Assembly: GCF_047675955.1 (NCBI RefSeq)
Contig: NC_132910.1
Location: forward strand, 90,856,923 to 90,920,922
Direction: 5' to 3'
Source of the DNA: Chlorocebus sabaeus
Lineage: Eukaryota > Chordata > Mammalia > Primates > Cercopithecidae
DNA: 64,000 nt
Under the pieces are notes generated by a model. It did not search any database. It saw only the letters and a program-made list of their open reading frames with translations, and was not told the origin of the DNA. Numbering within the stretch: the first letter of the stretch is position 1; each line of letters starts with the position of its first letter. Position numbers and translations under genes: made by a program. This document shows positions 1 to 12,029 of this stretch, in pieces.

Positions 1-1125
1 GGAGTCTCACAGTATTGGGGGGATTGATTTCAGGCATCATTTTAGCTGATATATGGCTTATAAAGAGTGGCCAGTAAATCTCAGCCCAGATGCTAATTTC
101 ACAGGGACTAGGTGGAAATTGGGTTGTTTTCTGTTGGCTAAATACCTGTAAAAGTGTGGTTGCTCTTTAGCTTCCTGTGCGTAAGGCAGAAGTGACATCT
201 TGAACTGAGAAAATGCTGTGAAGGACCTATCTGGCCCTTCAAATAAATCTCTAGATTTTTGTTTGAGCCAATCAATCAGTTCTCCAAGGTGTCAGCTGGT
301 AACAGACATATCTGTCAATACAACAGTACTGCCGTCACCGGGCAGGCTGTGTTCACAGCAGGAAGCACGGCTCAGTAGTTACTTATATTTGGAAAATGGA
401 TAACCCGGGATTATGGGTTTCAGGAGGTGAGGTTAAAGTGGGGTCAAGGGTCAGGTTAATGCTAGTACAGTTTCCACTGGAGAAAGACAGCACGATATAT
501 TGACTTTAGTGAAACATGTTTCTAGCCTTGCTCCCCACCCCTGCTTATTCCACCCAGGGACATCCCTTGTCAGAGCCTACACCACCCTGTGCCTCACAGA
601 TGCACCCCTGCCAATTGCTGCAGTGGGAAATGCTGAATCATGAGAGTATAGTTGGAGGAAAAATAAATATTCTGTATGTAATGGAAAAATTGAACATGCC
701 TCAGTTGGGTTTGCCACTGAGCCTTTTTGTTCAGTTTTCCCTTCCCGGCTGCGAGCAGCACTCTACTGAACCTTCCTCGTTCTGCAGCACCGCTCCGTCC
801 AGCGCCCCACAGGGGATTTCCTTACACTTCACTTACCCATTCTCAGCTGAACAGACATAAATGTTAATGTAGTTCTGTGCCCCTTAATCAAATACAGGTC
901 CCCTCCTGGAACAGGGAAGTCTACAACTATGGAACACTGGTTAAAGACCATCTTATATCTTTGTTACATATTCTTTTTTGTTGAATTCACTAAGTGTTGC
1001 CTTTTCATACCATGGGACACTAGAATCAAGGAAGAAGTAGCCCTTTCTAAATTATTATTATTCCTGTTCTCTGTATCACACCTTCTTTTCCTTTTTCAAA
1101 AATGACATTTTCCAAGTCAGCAAGC
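1..1125. other. Unique non-coding sequence, no gene recognised
   Basis: No interspersed repeat, RNA gene or convincing exon is visible here. The open frames are 60-115 codons, are not bounded by recognisable splice or start contexts, and resemble no family I know. CpG is sparse, with only scattered sites near 330-345 and 750-800. Confidence 0.6.
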
Positions 1126-1605
1126 TTATATAAATCCCAAGTCTCACTGCTTTTCTAAACTATTTTCAAGTCTCTTTTCTGGGACTTAATATCTCCTATG
1201 ATAACCCAAACTGGACACGGAATAGCACTAATGTTTTATATGCTATCTTAAATTTTCTGTATTATTTTTTCTTTTAACCCCAAGCATCCTATTGGCTTTT
1301 TAAACTGCTGCTGCACACTAGACAGATATTTTCCCCAAGTTATCAACCATGACTCTTAAATTATTTTACTATGAGTTCAGAGCCTATCAGAGATTATGAG
1401 AAGTTTAGATTATTTTTCCCAAAGTGCATTATTGTACACTTAACCAAATTAAATTTCCTCTGCTTTCACACTACCCAATCCCCTAGTTTGTTTTGCTTTC
1501 CTGAAGTGTCTCATAGCAATCCTTAATTTTTTATTAACCATGCCAATTCAAAGCTTTGTACTTAACTCTCTACTTTAGGGCTTTCGCCATCTATTCTTGT
1601 TACAC
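1126..1605. mobile_element. Possible ancient CR1/RTE-type LINE fragment (L3/L4-like)
   Basis: Phrases such as 'cctattggctttttaaactg' (about 1288-1307), 'ctgctgctgcacactagaca' (about 1305-1324), and a later stretch around 'aaagtgcattattgtacact' resemble the end region of very old mammalian LINEs. The match is from memory of consensus style and is degenerate. No target duplication can be seen at this age. It could equally be unique sequence. Confidence 0.35.
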
Positions 1606-2254
1606 TTTTGGAAACCAGTGGGTTTTAAAAGGTGTAGAAAGAAGCATTATTTGGTGAGATTCTATGCTAAGTGACATGTAAAAGATCCCAACAAGTTAAT
1701 GAGGACAGTCCTGAAGATGAGGCACCAGAGTTCAGTACAACCTCAAGCAACACCTTTATTTCTGTGCTGAGAATAAATGATCCTAAAATGTTTCCCGTTT
1801 CTTTTCGATATTACGTTGAAAACTCAGTGAGAAATCCTAGCAGACTGCTCATTTTCCTGTACAGGCACCTTCCTTTGCAACCTGTGGTGGCGACAGGGGA
1901 CTTGTCAAATGGAGCCTTCTGTATTCCTTCCCATTTCTCTCTCTTCAAGGTGGCATTTTTTTTTAATTGAATATAAACTAGAATCAGTTAGTTCGCTAGA
2001 TGTTTTTTCATGATTGTTTCCTGATTTCTTATCTTAGATACCAAGAGAAAGATATGTCACACCCTGTCTCCAGTTCTTTGCTCCTTGCTGTCTCCAATCT
2101 CTTTCTCTATATATCCTGAAGAGAATCTCACATCTGGCAGAATGAAACCCTCCCATTTTTAAAGTTACCAGTAAGAATGTGGCTAAAACTGCTAAGTGCC
2201 TCCCATTTTCCTTATTTTTACCTGGGCCCGTTGCTAGCAAGCTAAAAGACTATA
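1606..2254. other. Unique non-coding sequence
   Basis: Nothing recognisable. There is a short poly-T (1957-1966) and open frames under 100 codons without family resemblance. Confidence 0.55.
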
Positions 2255-2595
2255 ATCTGTAACTTCTCTTGCAGATAGGGATGGTCAAGAAACTAAGTTT
2301 TGGTCAATGAGATACAGTGAAATTTTGAGTAGGTTTTCTTAGAAATTTCTGTCAAAGATGACATGCTTCCTTTTTCTGTTCCTAGAACAGAAGTTCTGCC
2401 CAGAATTCATATGCGATGGCTGGAGCTCTAGAAGTCACTGACAGACCATGAGGGTCACAACCTAGGGATGGCAGAGTAGAGAGTAGGCTTGAGTTCTTGA
2501 TGAGTTTGTGGAGCTGTCAGAGTAGGCCTGGACCACTTTCTTTGTGAAAGAAAAATAAACTATGCTGTTTAAACCACTGTTGTGGGGAAGAAGAG
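2255..2595 (+). mobile_element. Ancient interspersed repeat, copy 1 (family not assigned)
   Basis: The order of segments matches the copy at 25085-25500: 'ttgcagatagggatgg', 'ggtcaatgagat', 'cgatggctggagctctag', 'gtggagctgtcagag', then 'aaaataaac' and 'aaaccactgttgtgggg'. This layout belongs to a common fossil mammalian repeat ending in an AATAAA-like signal. I cannot name the family with confidence (LTR-like or LINE 3' end). Two independent diverged copies in one window support repeat origin. Confidence 0.6.
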
Positions 2596-2639
2596 GAGGA
2601 AAGAAAACCTCTGTTATTTGCAGCTGTATTTAATTTTTA

Positions 2640-3800
2640 CTGATACAGAAAGACTTGACTTAGGTTTATTTCATATAACCAAGGCCTTTTAATGCTAGAG
2701 TAGCCTTAGAGATCATCAAATACAATCTTTTCAAATACAGGCCAATTCATTGTATTTGTTGAATTCCTACCACATGAAAGGCAGTAGACTAGATGTCATA
2801 GGGTACACAAAATGCTATGAAATGTGGTTTTTCCCTTAAAGGAGATTTAATCACACAGCTGATAATAACACAGGCAGAATGTGTCAAGCATCTTAAAAGA
2901 GGAACTCACAGTGTACTACAGAAACATTGGGAGGATTAGAATTGATTAGGGGTTGGGGTTGGGTAGTCTGGACCTAAGAAGTCTTCACAAAGGGTGTTGG
3001 AGCTGAGTCTGGAAGAAGAGTACCATTTCACAGCAGGGGTGGGTAGAGGGGAAACAGAGTCTAGAAAGCAGAATCTAGAAAGAGGGATCCTTATGAGCTA
3101 AGAGGAGCACAGAGAAGGTCGAGTCCATGTGTAGGAGCTGCTAGCAGACCAGTGTGACTAGGCACGGGTGGATGTGAAGGCATGGCAGGGGAAAGGCCTG
3201 GGTGGGGACACTGCAGGGTTTTGAATGGCATGTAAGCTGTTTTAAAAATTATTTGTAAGTACTGAGGAGCCACCAAAGTCTTCTGACCAAAGAAGTGATA
3301 TATAATTTTTTTTTTTTTAACCATGTCTTGGAACAGAGAGAGAAAGTATTGAAGATTAGAAAGAACAGTTAGAAAGTTAATTCAAAGGTGTTTTTTTTTT
3401 TTTTTTTTCAACCTCAACTGTGGCAACGTTGGTGAATTCAGAAAGGAGAAGGGTGATAAAACAGGTGTGGAGGGACTGGCACATGGGGGTCGAAGATGAC
3501 TGAACTTGGGTGACCGAGAAACTTGTGAACTTAACTAGATTTTGAATATGCTGAGCCTGAGGTGCCAATGTAAGAATCCTAGGAGAAGTCTAGCTGACTG
3601 TGGGAATGTAGGACATTTAGACTTTGTTGGGAAGCTCAAACGGAAAACTGCAATTATTCAGGCACTTTTAACTAACAACTGTCTCAGGACCCAGGACCAG
3701 CAAATTTCTCTGAGGATGGTGTCCTCATCACTGGGGCAGACGGCTTGGGAGAAACAGGTAGGGGCCATTCGAGGAGAGAAGGGGCCACCCACCTAGGCTG
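2640..3800. mobile_element. Probable degenerate ancient repeat with two poly-T tracts
   Basis: The sequence contains 'gaattcctaccacatgaaag', 'tcttcacaaagggtgttgga' and 'gggttttgaatggcatgtaa', in the order found in a widespread old mammalian repeat also seen at 33240-33720 and 43981-45400. Poly-T runs lie at about 3306-3319 and 3391-3409. Divergence is high and edges are unclear. Open frames here carry no recognisable domain. Confidence 0.4.
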
Positions 3801-3825
3801 TGAGATGCGTCAACTCCACCCTAGT

Positions 3826-3912
3826 GACCTATATATATATACCTACTATATAAAATACATATATACCTACTATATATAAAATATATATACCTATATATGT
3901 AATATATATACC
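3826..3912. repeat. AT-rich simple repeat (TA/ATACCTAC mixture)
   Basis: Alternating 'tatata' blocks are interrupted by 'cctacta' spacers, with three partial repeats of a unit of roughly 30 bp. It is low complexity with no coding signal. Confidence 0.85.
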
Positions 3913-3974
3913 TTGCCAAATTTAAAAAAATTCCTGAGTAATCTTTTTTTTGCTGTATGTACAGACCAAACCAC

Positions 3975-4455
3975 TTTTTTTCATTGTAGAAAACATACAT
4001 GACATATGTACTATTCTAACCATTTTTAAGTGTACAATTCAGTGGCATTAGTACATTCACAATGTTGTACGACATCACCGCTATCCATTTCTGGGAATTT
4101 TTCATCACTCCAAATAGAAACTTTATCCATTAAACAATAACTTTCCATTACCTTTCCCCGCCTGCACCTGATAACCTCTATTCTACTTTCTGTCTTATGA
4201 ATTTACCATTTCAGGTATCTTATATACATGGAATTGTGTAATATGTGTTTTTTTGTGTGTCTGACTTATTTTACTTAACATAATGTCTCCAAGGTTCAGT
4301 CATGTTGTAGCACGTATTAGAAATTCATTCGTTTTTGAAGATTAAATAACATTCCGTCATATGTACATACCACATTTTGATTATCCACTCATCTATTGAT
4401 GGACATTTGGATTGTTGCTACCTTTTGGCTATTGTGAATAATTCTGTACCTGAGT
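3975..4455 (-). mobile_element. L1M-type LINE-1 3' UTR fragment
   Basis: Read on the minus strand, this matches the familiar old L1 3' UTR. 'ccaaaaggtagcaacaatcc' lies near 4415-4434, 'gacattatgttaagtaaaat' near 4270-4289, and the final 'tgccactgaattgtacactt' near 4028-4047 leads into a degraded A-rich end near 3975. No ORF2 is present, so the copy is strongly 5' truncated. Subfamily (L1MA-L1MC range) is not resolved. Confidence 0.8.
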
Positions 4456-4827
4456 AACTTTACATTAAAATCTCCTTAGCCAACCAGCTCTTAACTCAAT
4501 TCCCACAGAAACATACAGAAACCTGAAAATTTTTGTAGTGTCCTCTTTTTGTTCTGGGAGTTTTGCAGAGGAGATGATATCATTTAAAGAGACCAGATTA
4601 GCAACAAACAGAATTTTTGAACAGAAAACTAAACTGATATAATATTAAGTTAGGCTTAAAGATAACTTAGATAGATGTCTAAATATCTTTTAAATGTCTA
4701 AATATCTTTTAAACTCTTAATATGTACTGAACTTTAAAAGTTTTATAATAATGGAAACTTAACTTATAAATCTTCAAAATATATGAGGTACATTCTAATC
4801 CATTATCCTTACATTATCTCATCCACT
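4456..4827. other. AT-rich unique sequence
   Basis: No recognisable element. A short local duplication of 'gtctaaatatcttttaaa'-like sequence occurs at about 4676-4714. Confidence 0.5.
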
Positions 4828-5150
4828 GCTGGGCATGGTGGCTCACACCTGTAATCCCAGCACTTTGGGAGGCTGAGGCAGGCGGATCACTTGAGGTCAG
4901 GAGTTTGAGACTAGTCTGGACAACACGGCGAAAGCCCATCTCTACTAAAAATACAAAAATTAGCCAGGCGTAGTAGCACGCGCCTGTAATCCCAGCTACT
5001 CTCGGGAGGCTGAAGCAGGGGAATCGCTCGAACCCGGGAGGCGGAGGTTGCAGTGAGTGAGCTGAGATCATGCCACTGCACTCCAGCATGGGAGACAGAG
5101 CAAGACTCCATCTCAAAATAACTAACTAACTAACTAACTAAATAAATAAA
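4828..5150 (+). mobile_element. AluS-type SINE, full length
   Basis: It begins 'gctgggcatggtggctca' and contains the left monomer, the middle A-rich linker 'actaaaaatacaaaaat', the right monomer and a 3' tail. The tail has become an (ACTA)n/(AAAT)n microsatellite. The box A/box B type Pol III promoter region of the left monomer is present but mutated. An antisense 100-codon frame across it is an Alu artefact. Confidence 0.95.
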
Positions 5151-6325
5151 GGTACCCATTATCTAAATAAACTGTCACTGACTTATAAGGCTATAAATAT
5201 ATTTCCTCTAAAATATAATATAACGAAGTTTCATAATATATGTAAGAATTCCCTTCAGTGCATTTATTTATCTTTTCAAGATGGTAGTCAAAGCAGCTTT
5301 ACTCATAATACAGGGAAATGTTCCTCCTGAAAGTTAACCATTGAGCTATTTGGTCACAAAGCACATTATTCCAAAACCAATATTATTCCAGAACCCTGAG
5401 CATATTTTACAGTATTTCCAGACCATTGTATTCTAGCCAGTTGTTCTGTATCGCTTCCTTACCAACACAAGTTATTGTTTAGCAGCCAGCTCCCCAGCAT
5501 TGTTATTGTAGATGAATGTGTTCCTTCCCAGAACAGCCCACTGCAAACAGGTGGACGTGGTAATTATGGAGGCTCCATCTGTTAATGGCACTAGATATAC
5601 TGGGATCTCTGTTTGAACTTAGATCCTTTGAGTATTTGGGCAGATGCATGTTGCAGGCTAGAGAAATTTTAATGCAGACAGTGCTACATACATTTTTGTT
5701 GCATTGAACAAATCAATTTAATTCAATTAACATTTATTGAGTACTTGCTAAGACTCGGGCACTGTGCTGGATTCCAAGCATGCAATTCAGTTCATGGATA
5801 TATATGGAGAGAGCAGAATGAAAACATTTTTATTGTCACACAAAAGGTTTGAGACTCAGACTCATAGTAGATTAAATCTAAGAGATCTGAGAAGTCATCT
5901 ACTCCACTTCCTTCTGTAAAAATGAGCAAACGATATCCTTTACAAATAGCATATTTAAAACAATAGATGGTTTTGGAACAGAGATTTAAGCTGATGTCTT
6001 AATATCAACTTAGTTTAAAAATATTTAGGATAAAAATTTTGTTTAATATTAATTTATGATCTTCATAAGGATCTGAGTTACAACATTCTATAATAATACA
6101 TCTCACAATTAAACAGTGTATTAACCACCATGGCATAGCCATTCTGTTCCACTCTGTATTTTCAGATATACAACATTAAAAATGTTATATACTTGCTGCT
6201 TATAAGCTACCCAGATAGCAACAAAACTAATGGAATGTATAAAGTGTGGAACTAAGCCAAAAGCCCTTCTTTTTCTCTGTTACATGATTTTTCGAAGCTA
6301 TTGACACTATTAACATTGCAGTGGG
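5151..6325. other. AT-rich sequence with possible MIR/L2 remnants
   Basis: About 5715-5790 ('aacatttattgagtacttgc', 'gcactgtgctgga') and 5860-5960 ('agaagtcatctactccactt') resemble ancient SINE/LINE remnants. The remainder is AT-rich and unassigned. No exon is supported. Confidence 0.45.
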
Positions 6326-6660
6326 GGCCGGGCGCGGTGGCTCACGCCTGTAATCCCAGCACTTTGGGAGGCCGAGGCGGGTGGATCACGAGGTCAGGAG
6401 ATCGAGACCATCCTAGCTAACACGATGAAACCCCATCCCTACTAAAAATACAAAAAATTAGCCGGGTGAGGTGGCGGGCGCCCGTAGTCCCAGCTACTCA
6501 GGAGGCTGAGGCAGGAGAATGGCGTGAACCCAGGAGGCAGAGTGTGCAGTGAGCCAAGATCACACCAGTGCACTCCAGCCTTGGCAACAGAGTGAGACTC
6601 CGACTCGAAAAAAACAAAAACAAAAACAAACAAAAAAACACAAAACAACCCAACAACAAC
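6326..6660 (+). mobile_element. AluY-type SINE with cercopithecid-like variant
   Basis: This is a full-length Alu starting 'ggccgggcgcggtggctcac', with many CpGs retained, which implies a relatively young age. The right half reads 'ccgggtgaggtggcgggcgc', where human AluY usually has 'gtggtggcggg'; the gaggtgg variant is typical of Old World monkey AluYR-type copies. The A-rich tail is (CAAA)n. Flanks 'aacattgcagtgg' and 'aatattgcattgg' look like a diverged target duplication. Confidence 0.95.
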
Positions 6661-6747
6661 AATATTGCATTGGATGGTAGAATTCTAGTTCTGGTAGCAC
6701 TGGTTTTCTTTAAGAATGCTAATGAGGATGGGTGGACATTACCTCAC

Positions 6748-7463
6748 TGAAGGGGTGGCCTGCCCCTCCACACCTGTGGGTGTTTCTCGTAAGGTGGAAC
6801 GAGAGACTTGAGAAAAGAAATAAGACACAGAGACAAAATATAGAGAAAAAAAAGCGGGGGCCCAGGGGACCGGCGCTCAGCTTACAGAGGACCCACGCCG
6901 GCACCGGTCTCTGAGTTCCCTTAGTATTTATTGATAATTATCTTTACCATCTTAAAGACAGGGGAGTGGCAGGACAATAGGATCAAAGAAAAAGAGGAAA
7001 TCGGCAGTAAGACATATGAACAAAAACCTCTGTGACATGAATAAGTTCAAAGGAAAATGCTGTGCCTTGAGATGCATATGCAAACATCTCCATAAACCAT
7101 TTAGTAGCATTGTTTCAGTCTATCACATGGGGAGAAACCTTAGACAACACCTAGCTTTCTTAGGCAGAGGTCCCTGCGACCTTTGGCCGTGTACGTGTCC
7201 TTGGGTAGTTGAAATTAAGAGAATGGTGATGACTTTTAACCAGCAAGCTGCCTTCAGGCACTTGTTTAACAAAGACACATCCTGCACAGCCTAAAATCCA
7301 TTCAACCTTGAGTCACCGCAGCACATGTCTCTTGCAAGGACAAGGTTGGGGGTAGGGTCACAGATTTACAGCATCTCAAATACAGAACAAAATGGAGTCT
7401 CTTATGTCTACTTCTTTCTATATAGACACAGTAACAGGCTGATCTCTCTTTCTTTTCCCCACA
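6748..7463 (-). mobile_element. Solo LTR of a HERV-K-type (ERV2) endogenous retrovirus
   Basis: This is a 716-bp LTR on the minus strand, running from 'tgtggggaaaag' (ending at 7463) to '...caccccttca' (at 6748), with TG...CA termini. Its ends resemble the HML/HERV-K LTR group (LTR5/LTR13-like); the exact subfamily is not assigned. A perfect 6-bp target duplication 'cctcac' lies at 6742-6747 and 7464-7469, the length typical for ERV2. An AATAAA signal lies on the minus strand at 6927-6932. No internal viral sequence is present, so this is the product of LTR-LTR recombination. Reading frames inside are not genes. Confidence 0.92.
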
Positions 7464-8264
7464 CCTCACTGGTAGATCCATTCTTACTTATCCAAAGAAA
7501 TGAAACACATTTATTCATATTAGAGCTACCTACTGTGCTATGCTCTTGAGCCACCTCTCCCTCCAGCCCATCTACCTTAAATTTAGAGTTACAGGTTCAT
7601 TGGAAAGAGCATCAACCCAAACTGCTTACATCAGAGACCTGAACACTCAGTGTGACTGTGGGAACTCCCCATCCAGGACATTTATTAATGCTAGTATGCA
7701 CTTTCTCCCTCTTAGTAACAACATTCCAGAGTTCTCTTGGAGAGCGGTCTCCACTGACTTTGTGGAACTGCAAGGCAAGGTGCCTAGTTCTCCAATCACC
7801 AAGATGTGTACACATGACCCATTGGCTAAGTGTACACTCTCTCCCAAATCTTTGAATCTCAAGGAGATGGATGCAAGAATGGAAAACAGCTGGAATTGAC
7901 TCATTTCAGTGGTGGCATCTTAAAATCCTAAATACGAATTCCTGCCAAAAAAGCCCTAGAGTTTTCTTTATTTCTGTGGCTTTTCCAAGCCTGGTTCTTC
8001 ATTATTCTGAAATCTGTGGGCTAACAACTTTGCCTAGGTTCACCTGAGTTGATTTCCACTGCTTTCTACCAAAGAACCTAACTCGTACACTATCTGAGTT
8101 CAGAAATACCGTTCGGTAATTTATTCATGTTAGATCAGCAAACATCTATAGGTAGTTGTTTGAATATTCCAATGGTGTTCAATTGTGAGGCACAGCCCTA
8201 GGAGAATATTATTATGGTTGTACACTGAGAATACATTACTTTCTAATTAGAAGGGAAAAGAAAA
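7464..8264. other. Unique non-coding sequence
   Basis: Short frames of 67-119 codons overlap one another on both strands at 7540-7904, which is typical of chance. No repeat is recognised. Confidence 0.5.
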
Positions 8265-8280
8265 AACAAACAAACAAACA
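8265..8280. repeat. (AAAC)n microsatellite
   Basis: A short run of CAAA/AAAC units follows an A-rich stretch. It is possibly the tail of an unrecognised retroposon. Confidence 0.8.
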
Positions 8281-8735
8281 GCACTGTACACCTTGGCTAC
8301 TCACCTTTTAACATTAGCCAGGACTCATTGTCAGGAAGTTCTCATGTACCTGAGGAACTGTCCTACATGGGTACTCCATATTCATGGCTGTGATCCCCTG
8401 GCCTTGTTATGATCTTTAAGCAACTTATAAATCATTATCAGAAGAAGATTACATTGCACTTACTTCATTTTAATGTAATGTATTTTGCTTGAAAAATTAT
8501 AATATTCATGTTCAGTATTCTAGTTACTTCAATAAGATGAACCAGAACACCATATTCTCTTAGAATGCCAGATAACAGACAAAGTCATCACACACCTTTG
8601 GTCAAAGAACAATGCTCTATCTGGGAAGGCTCTTCTTCTCTCTGACTTGACATGCAGCCCCAGGAAGGACACATGTAGAAAGGTGAGGAGGGAGGTAGAC
8701 ACCTACTCAGCTGATTCGATCAGTAAAATCAACCC
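8281..8735. other. Unique non-coding sequence
   Basis: Nothing recognisable. No frame is longer than 70 codons. Confidence 0.5.
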
Positions 8736-8794
8736 AGGCCATCAGTGGGGTGCCTGGTGTCCTAGTAGGCCATCAGTGGGGTGCCTGGTGTCCC
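8736..8794 (+). repeat. 31-bp direct tandem duplication, about 1.9 copies
   Basis: The 28-bp block beginning 'aggccatcagtggggtgcct' at 8736 recurs identically at 8767, separated by 'agt'. Identity implies a recent event. The sequence is not low complexity and belongs to no repeat family I recognise. Confidence 0.95.
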
Positions 8795-11188
8795 ACACTC
8801 TCAATCTGACTGTGCACTGGATACCAGGTGCCTTACTGGCCTCACCCTCGTCCTGATCCTGCCTCTACATCAACTCCCAGGCTTTGCTTAAGCACACTGT
8901 TATTCTTAACTGCTTCCATCTTCACTTTAGCAATTCCTATGCTCTAGAATGTCAACTCTTTCTATGACTTACTGAGGTGGCCTGCAAATTTGAGCTTTTA
9001 CTTGGTCTGAAGAGCTCTTGTTCAGTTTTCAAAATGATTTCCTACTGGGAAAATGCCAAGCTGTCTGCTCCTGTGTTGTGGCTAAAATGTAGCTTGAGGT
9101 GGCAAATCTGTGTCCCACGCTGGAAGAGTACATCTGGTTTTAGTTTAGGCAGATGACACTGCCAACAGTCTTTGCTCCTCTGTGGAGCTGGCCAAGATTG
9201 ATTCTGTCTTCATACTGCTTAATAGACTAGGGTCAGGTGCCATTAGGTTGCCTGTCCTGAAGGCTTCTTTTCTGAAAGAAGGTAAGGATTGGTAGCAATG
9301 ACACCTAGAAACTCCCAAATAGCTGAAGTTTTCGAGGAAACAAGTATCACTGTGCCTTACCAATATAGTTATCTCTGCTTAGACAGTGACTGAGACTGAA
9401 GTGATATTGCTTCTTCCCCAGGGATCAGAAAGGGCAGCCGCAGAGTTAGGTGAGAAGGCACAGCTGAAGCAATGGAAGATTTGCATCATACCTGTCAGCA
9501 TGTCAATAACCCATCCTGAGATTCAGGAAAGGCTGAAAAACTGTCTAACTCGAAATTTCATTAATAATTGTAATAAAAAAAAGACTCACTCGACAATAAC
9601 CTAACGTAATGTTGACTTTCACAGACATTTTATTGAAGAGGAAAACAAGCAAGTAACTTTGGAAGTCCCTTAAAGTGTAGACTTCTGGCTGTTGTTTTTT
9701 AAAAACAGAAGTATAAGGATGTCAACTAAATTTGAATTCAATTGAGTGGGTCATGCTTTATGTGCCATGCATACTATACATGAAATGTTTCTGAATGCAT
9801 TTTAGTGAGTGTTAAGGGTGAAATTAGAATGGTTTAAAATTCGGAGGCAATTTCCTATTAAACTGTCAAATCCATCTTGTTATAGGAGCTTCTGGGGAAT
9901 GTTTGAGGCCCCACAGTTCTTGTGTTCTTTTATGGGAGTGGAAGACATTTTCAAAAAGTCACAATTTCTGGTAAGGAACGGACTCCATTCTTTTCTCCAT
10001 AACACTGGCAGACATTCTTGGCATCAGCTTGACAAATCTCCCTACCACAGAGATGCAGTGTCTTGAAAGCTGCAAGCAGGAAACAAGGTGCTGTCTTTTT
10101 AGCCGACCTCCTGAATGAGGCTTCCAGCTGACCCCACTTGTAACATGCAGTAGTATTGTTGTGGAGATTACTCTAGGAGAGGGTGGTGTGTAACCACGCA
10201 TGTATGTGCACACAAATGCACATGTAAATACACACATTCTCTCTTTCTGTCTCTCACAGACAGATTTTCCCATTTACCTCACTGTAACTGTGACTGTATC
10301 TTCTTTAGCACAGATATGGAATAATTGAGGGCATTTGGGTAGCACATGGCAACCTCTTTTTTGAGGCTGGAAAACTAGTTTCTCTTGGGCAGACAATTTG
10401 AGGACAGGTTTCAGCAGACATGGAAATGTGGGGGCTTCATGTCTTTTCTTCTAGAATGCCTTTTCTGTAATTTTTTATAAACAAAGGATAAGATCTGTCT
10501 CTGACATTGAATCAGATTCGTTAAGCTTTATAATCTCTGGCTTACAGAAATGATGACTATTATGAGGCTTTAGGAACTGCTGATATCTACTAGGGCTTTA
10601 GAGAGAGAAGAAACTTTGAAAAAAGAAGATATTTTACACTTCACATATCTGACATGGGTGTGTGGGGCCAATTTACAGCAGGGGCTTAATATATTTTTGA
10701 TGAAAATTGCTGCAATGTGGCACACAGATTAAAGAGAAAATAGCTATTTTGTAATGACAGCAGTAGATTCTGAAATGAAGCCCAGCTGGTACAAAGATCG
10801 TACATGGATTTCAAGATACACTACCCTCTTCCCAGGCTTTACAACAGAGCTTAAATGTCCTCGAGGCTAGAGTACCCTATCAGAGATTTCCATGGGTGTG
10901 AACCTTGTGGCTCCACCCTCTGAAGAAAGGGAATAATCTAGTGAGACGAATGTGTTGAAAAATCAGCCAACTGATCAAGATGGATTTCGACAGGCCATGG
11001 TTTAGCTCACCCTGCCAGAACCTAGAGCAAATACTTAATATGATATAATGAGCCATGAGATAGAGGCTAGTTCTACCCCTCTACATCAGCAATTGCAAAA
11101 AGGTTACAATATATATGCTTTAAAACGATCGCAAATCAAAAGAGAAATGATAGTCACCAAAGTCAAGCACAGTGGCTGGAATACAGCA
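8795..11188. other. Unique non-coding sequence (about 2.4 kb)
   Basis: No interspersed element, RNA gene or supported exon is seen. Frames near 9145-9363 (minus), 9809-10066 (plus) and 9959-10273 (minus) are short and overlap antisense. A (CA)-like patch at 10195-10235 is imperfect. Confidence 0.5.
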
Positions 11189-11189
11189 A

Positions 11190-11214
11190 GAATGAATGAA
11201 TGAATGAATGAATG
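11190..11214. repeat. (AATG)n microsatellite
   Basis: About six tandem AATG units are present, possibly seeded by the tail of an old LINE or SINE. Confidence 0.9.
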
Positions 11215-11264
11215 ATGACTACAACAAAGACCCAGGGTTAGGTTTTACAGATCTTATTTTGTAC

Positions 11265-11432
11265 CTGAGCACTGGGCTTGGACACAGAGAGCCATAAGTA
11301 GGTTATTTAATTTCCCTTAAACTCAATTTCCTCATCTTTAAAATGGTCCTGATAATTCACAGGACTGCTGTAAGGCCTAAAAGTGATGATGTCAACATGC
11401 CTGGCCAGAGCAGGTGCTCCCCCGACATGACA
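11265..11432 (+). mobile_element. MIR SINE fragment
   Basis: The MIR core and LINE-related end are seen as 'taggttatttaatttccctt', 'caatttcctcatctttaaaa' and 'ggactgctgtaaggcctaaa'. These parallel the MIR signature of 'tcacttaacctct', 'cctcatctgtaaaatggg' and 'gttgtgaggatta'. It is ancient and diverged. Confidence 0.8.
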
Positions 11433-12029
11433 CTGCTTACTGAGGCTGCAGCCTTCAATTTGTTCTTACAATTGAACAAAATATTATATATGTCATGTGA
11501 AACTTCAGTTTTACAGTTTATCTCAACCTAAGTTGGCATTATTTTAAAGTCATAAAAACATAATAAAAACACACATATACACGTGCTGACATTTAACTAA
11601 TAAGAGTCCAGTTATGGAGTGATCCTGACCATCTGAGCAAACATGTCAGCAGGTTCATGCTACAGGATGTGGGTTCAAGATGGTAAGGTGAGAGGCCACA
11701 GTTGGGATCATGTACAAGCTAATAATGTCATATGGCTAAAGACACACATTCCCATGGACACTGGACAATGTGCCCAGTTTTTTCCCACAAGTCAAAGGCA
11801 CATACTAAAAAGCAAAGAGTGTGTATGCTGTTCCAGAGTAAGAGGCTTAATCCAAACACCACATCTTTGGTGGGAAGGGGTGTTCTCCCATTCACAGCAA
11901 GGACACAGAGCAGCCAGGGCATCGCTGGCTGGGTGTGAGTATAGAGAGGCAGAGACCAGACTGAGGGGTAGTTCACTTTTTCAGAAATACATACTCTGTA
12001 TATAGAGGTAAATTGATACAATGTTTGGT
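11433..12029. other. Unique non-coding sequence
   Basis: Two 68-120 codon frames overlap on opposite strands (11643-12021) with no family resemblance. Nothing else is recognised. Confidence 0.5.

Noticed and set aside
6748..7463. Viral coding capacity in the LTR region
   Set aside because: Only an LTR is present; the frames of 60-92 codons inside do not correspond to retroviral proteins.
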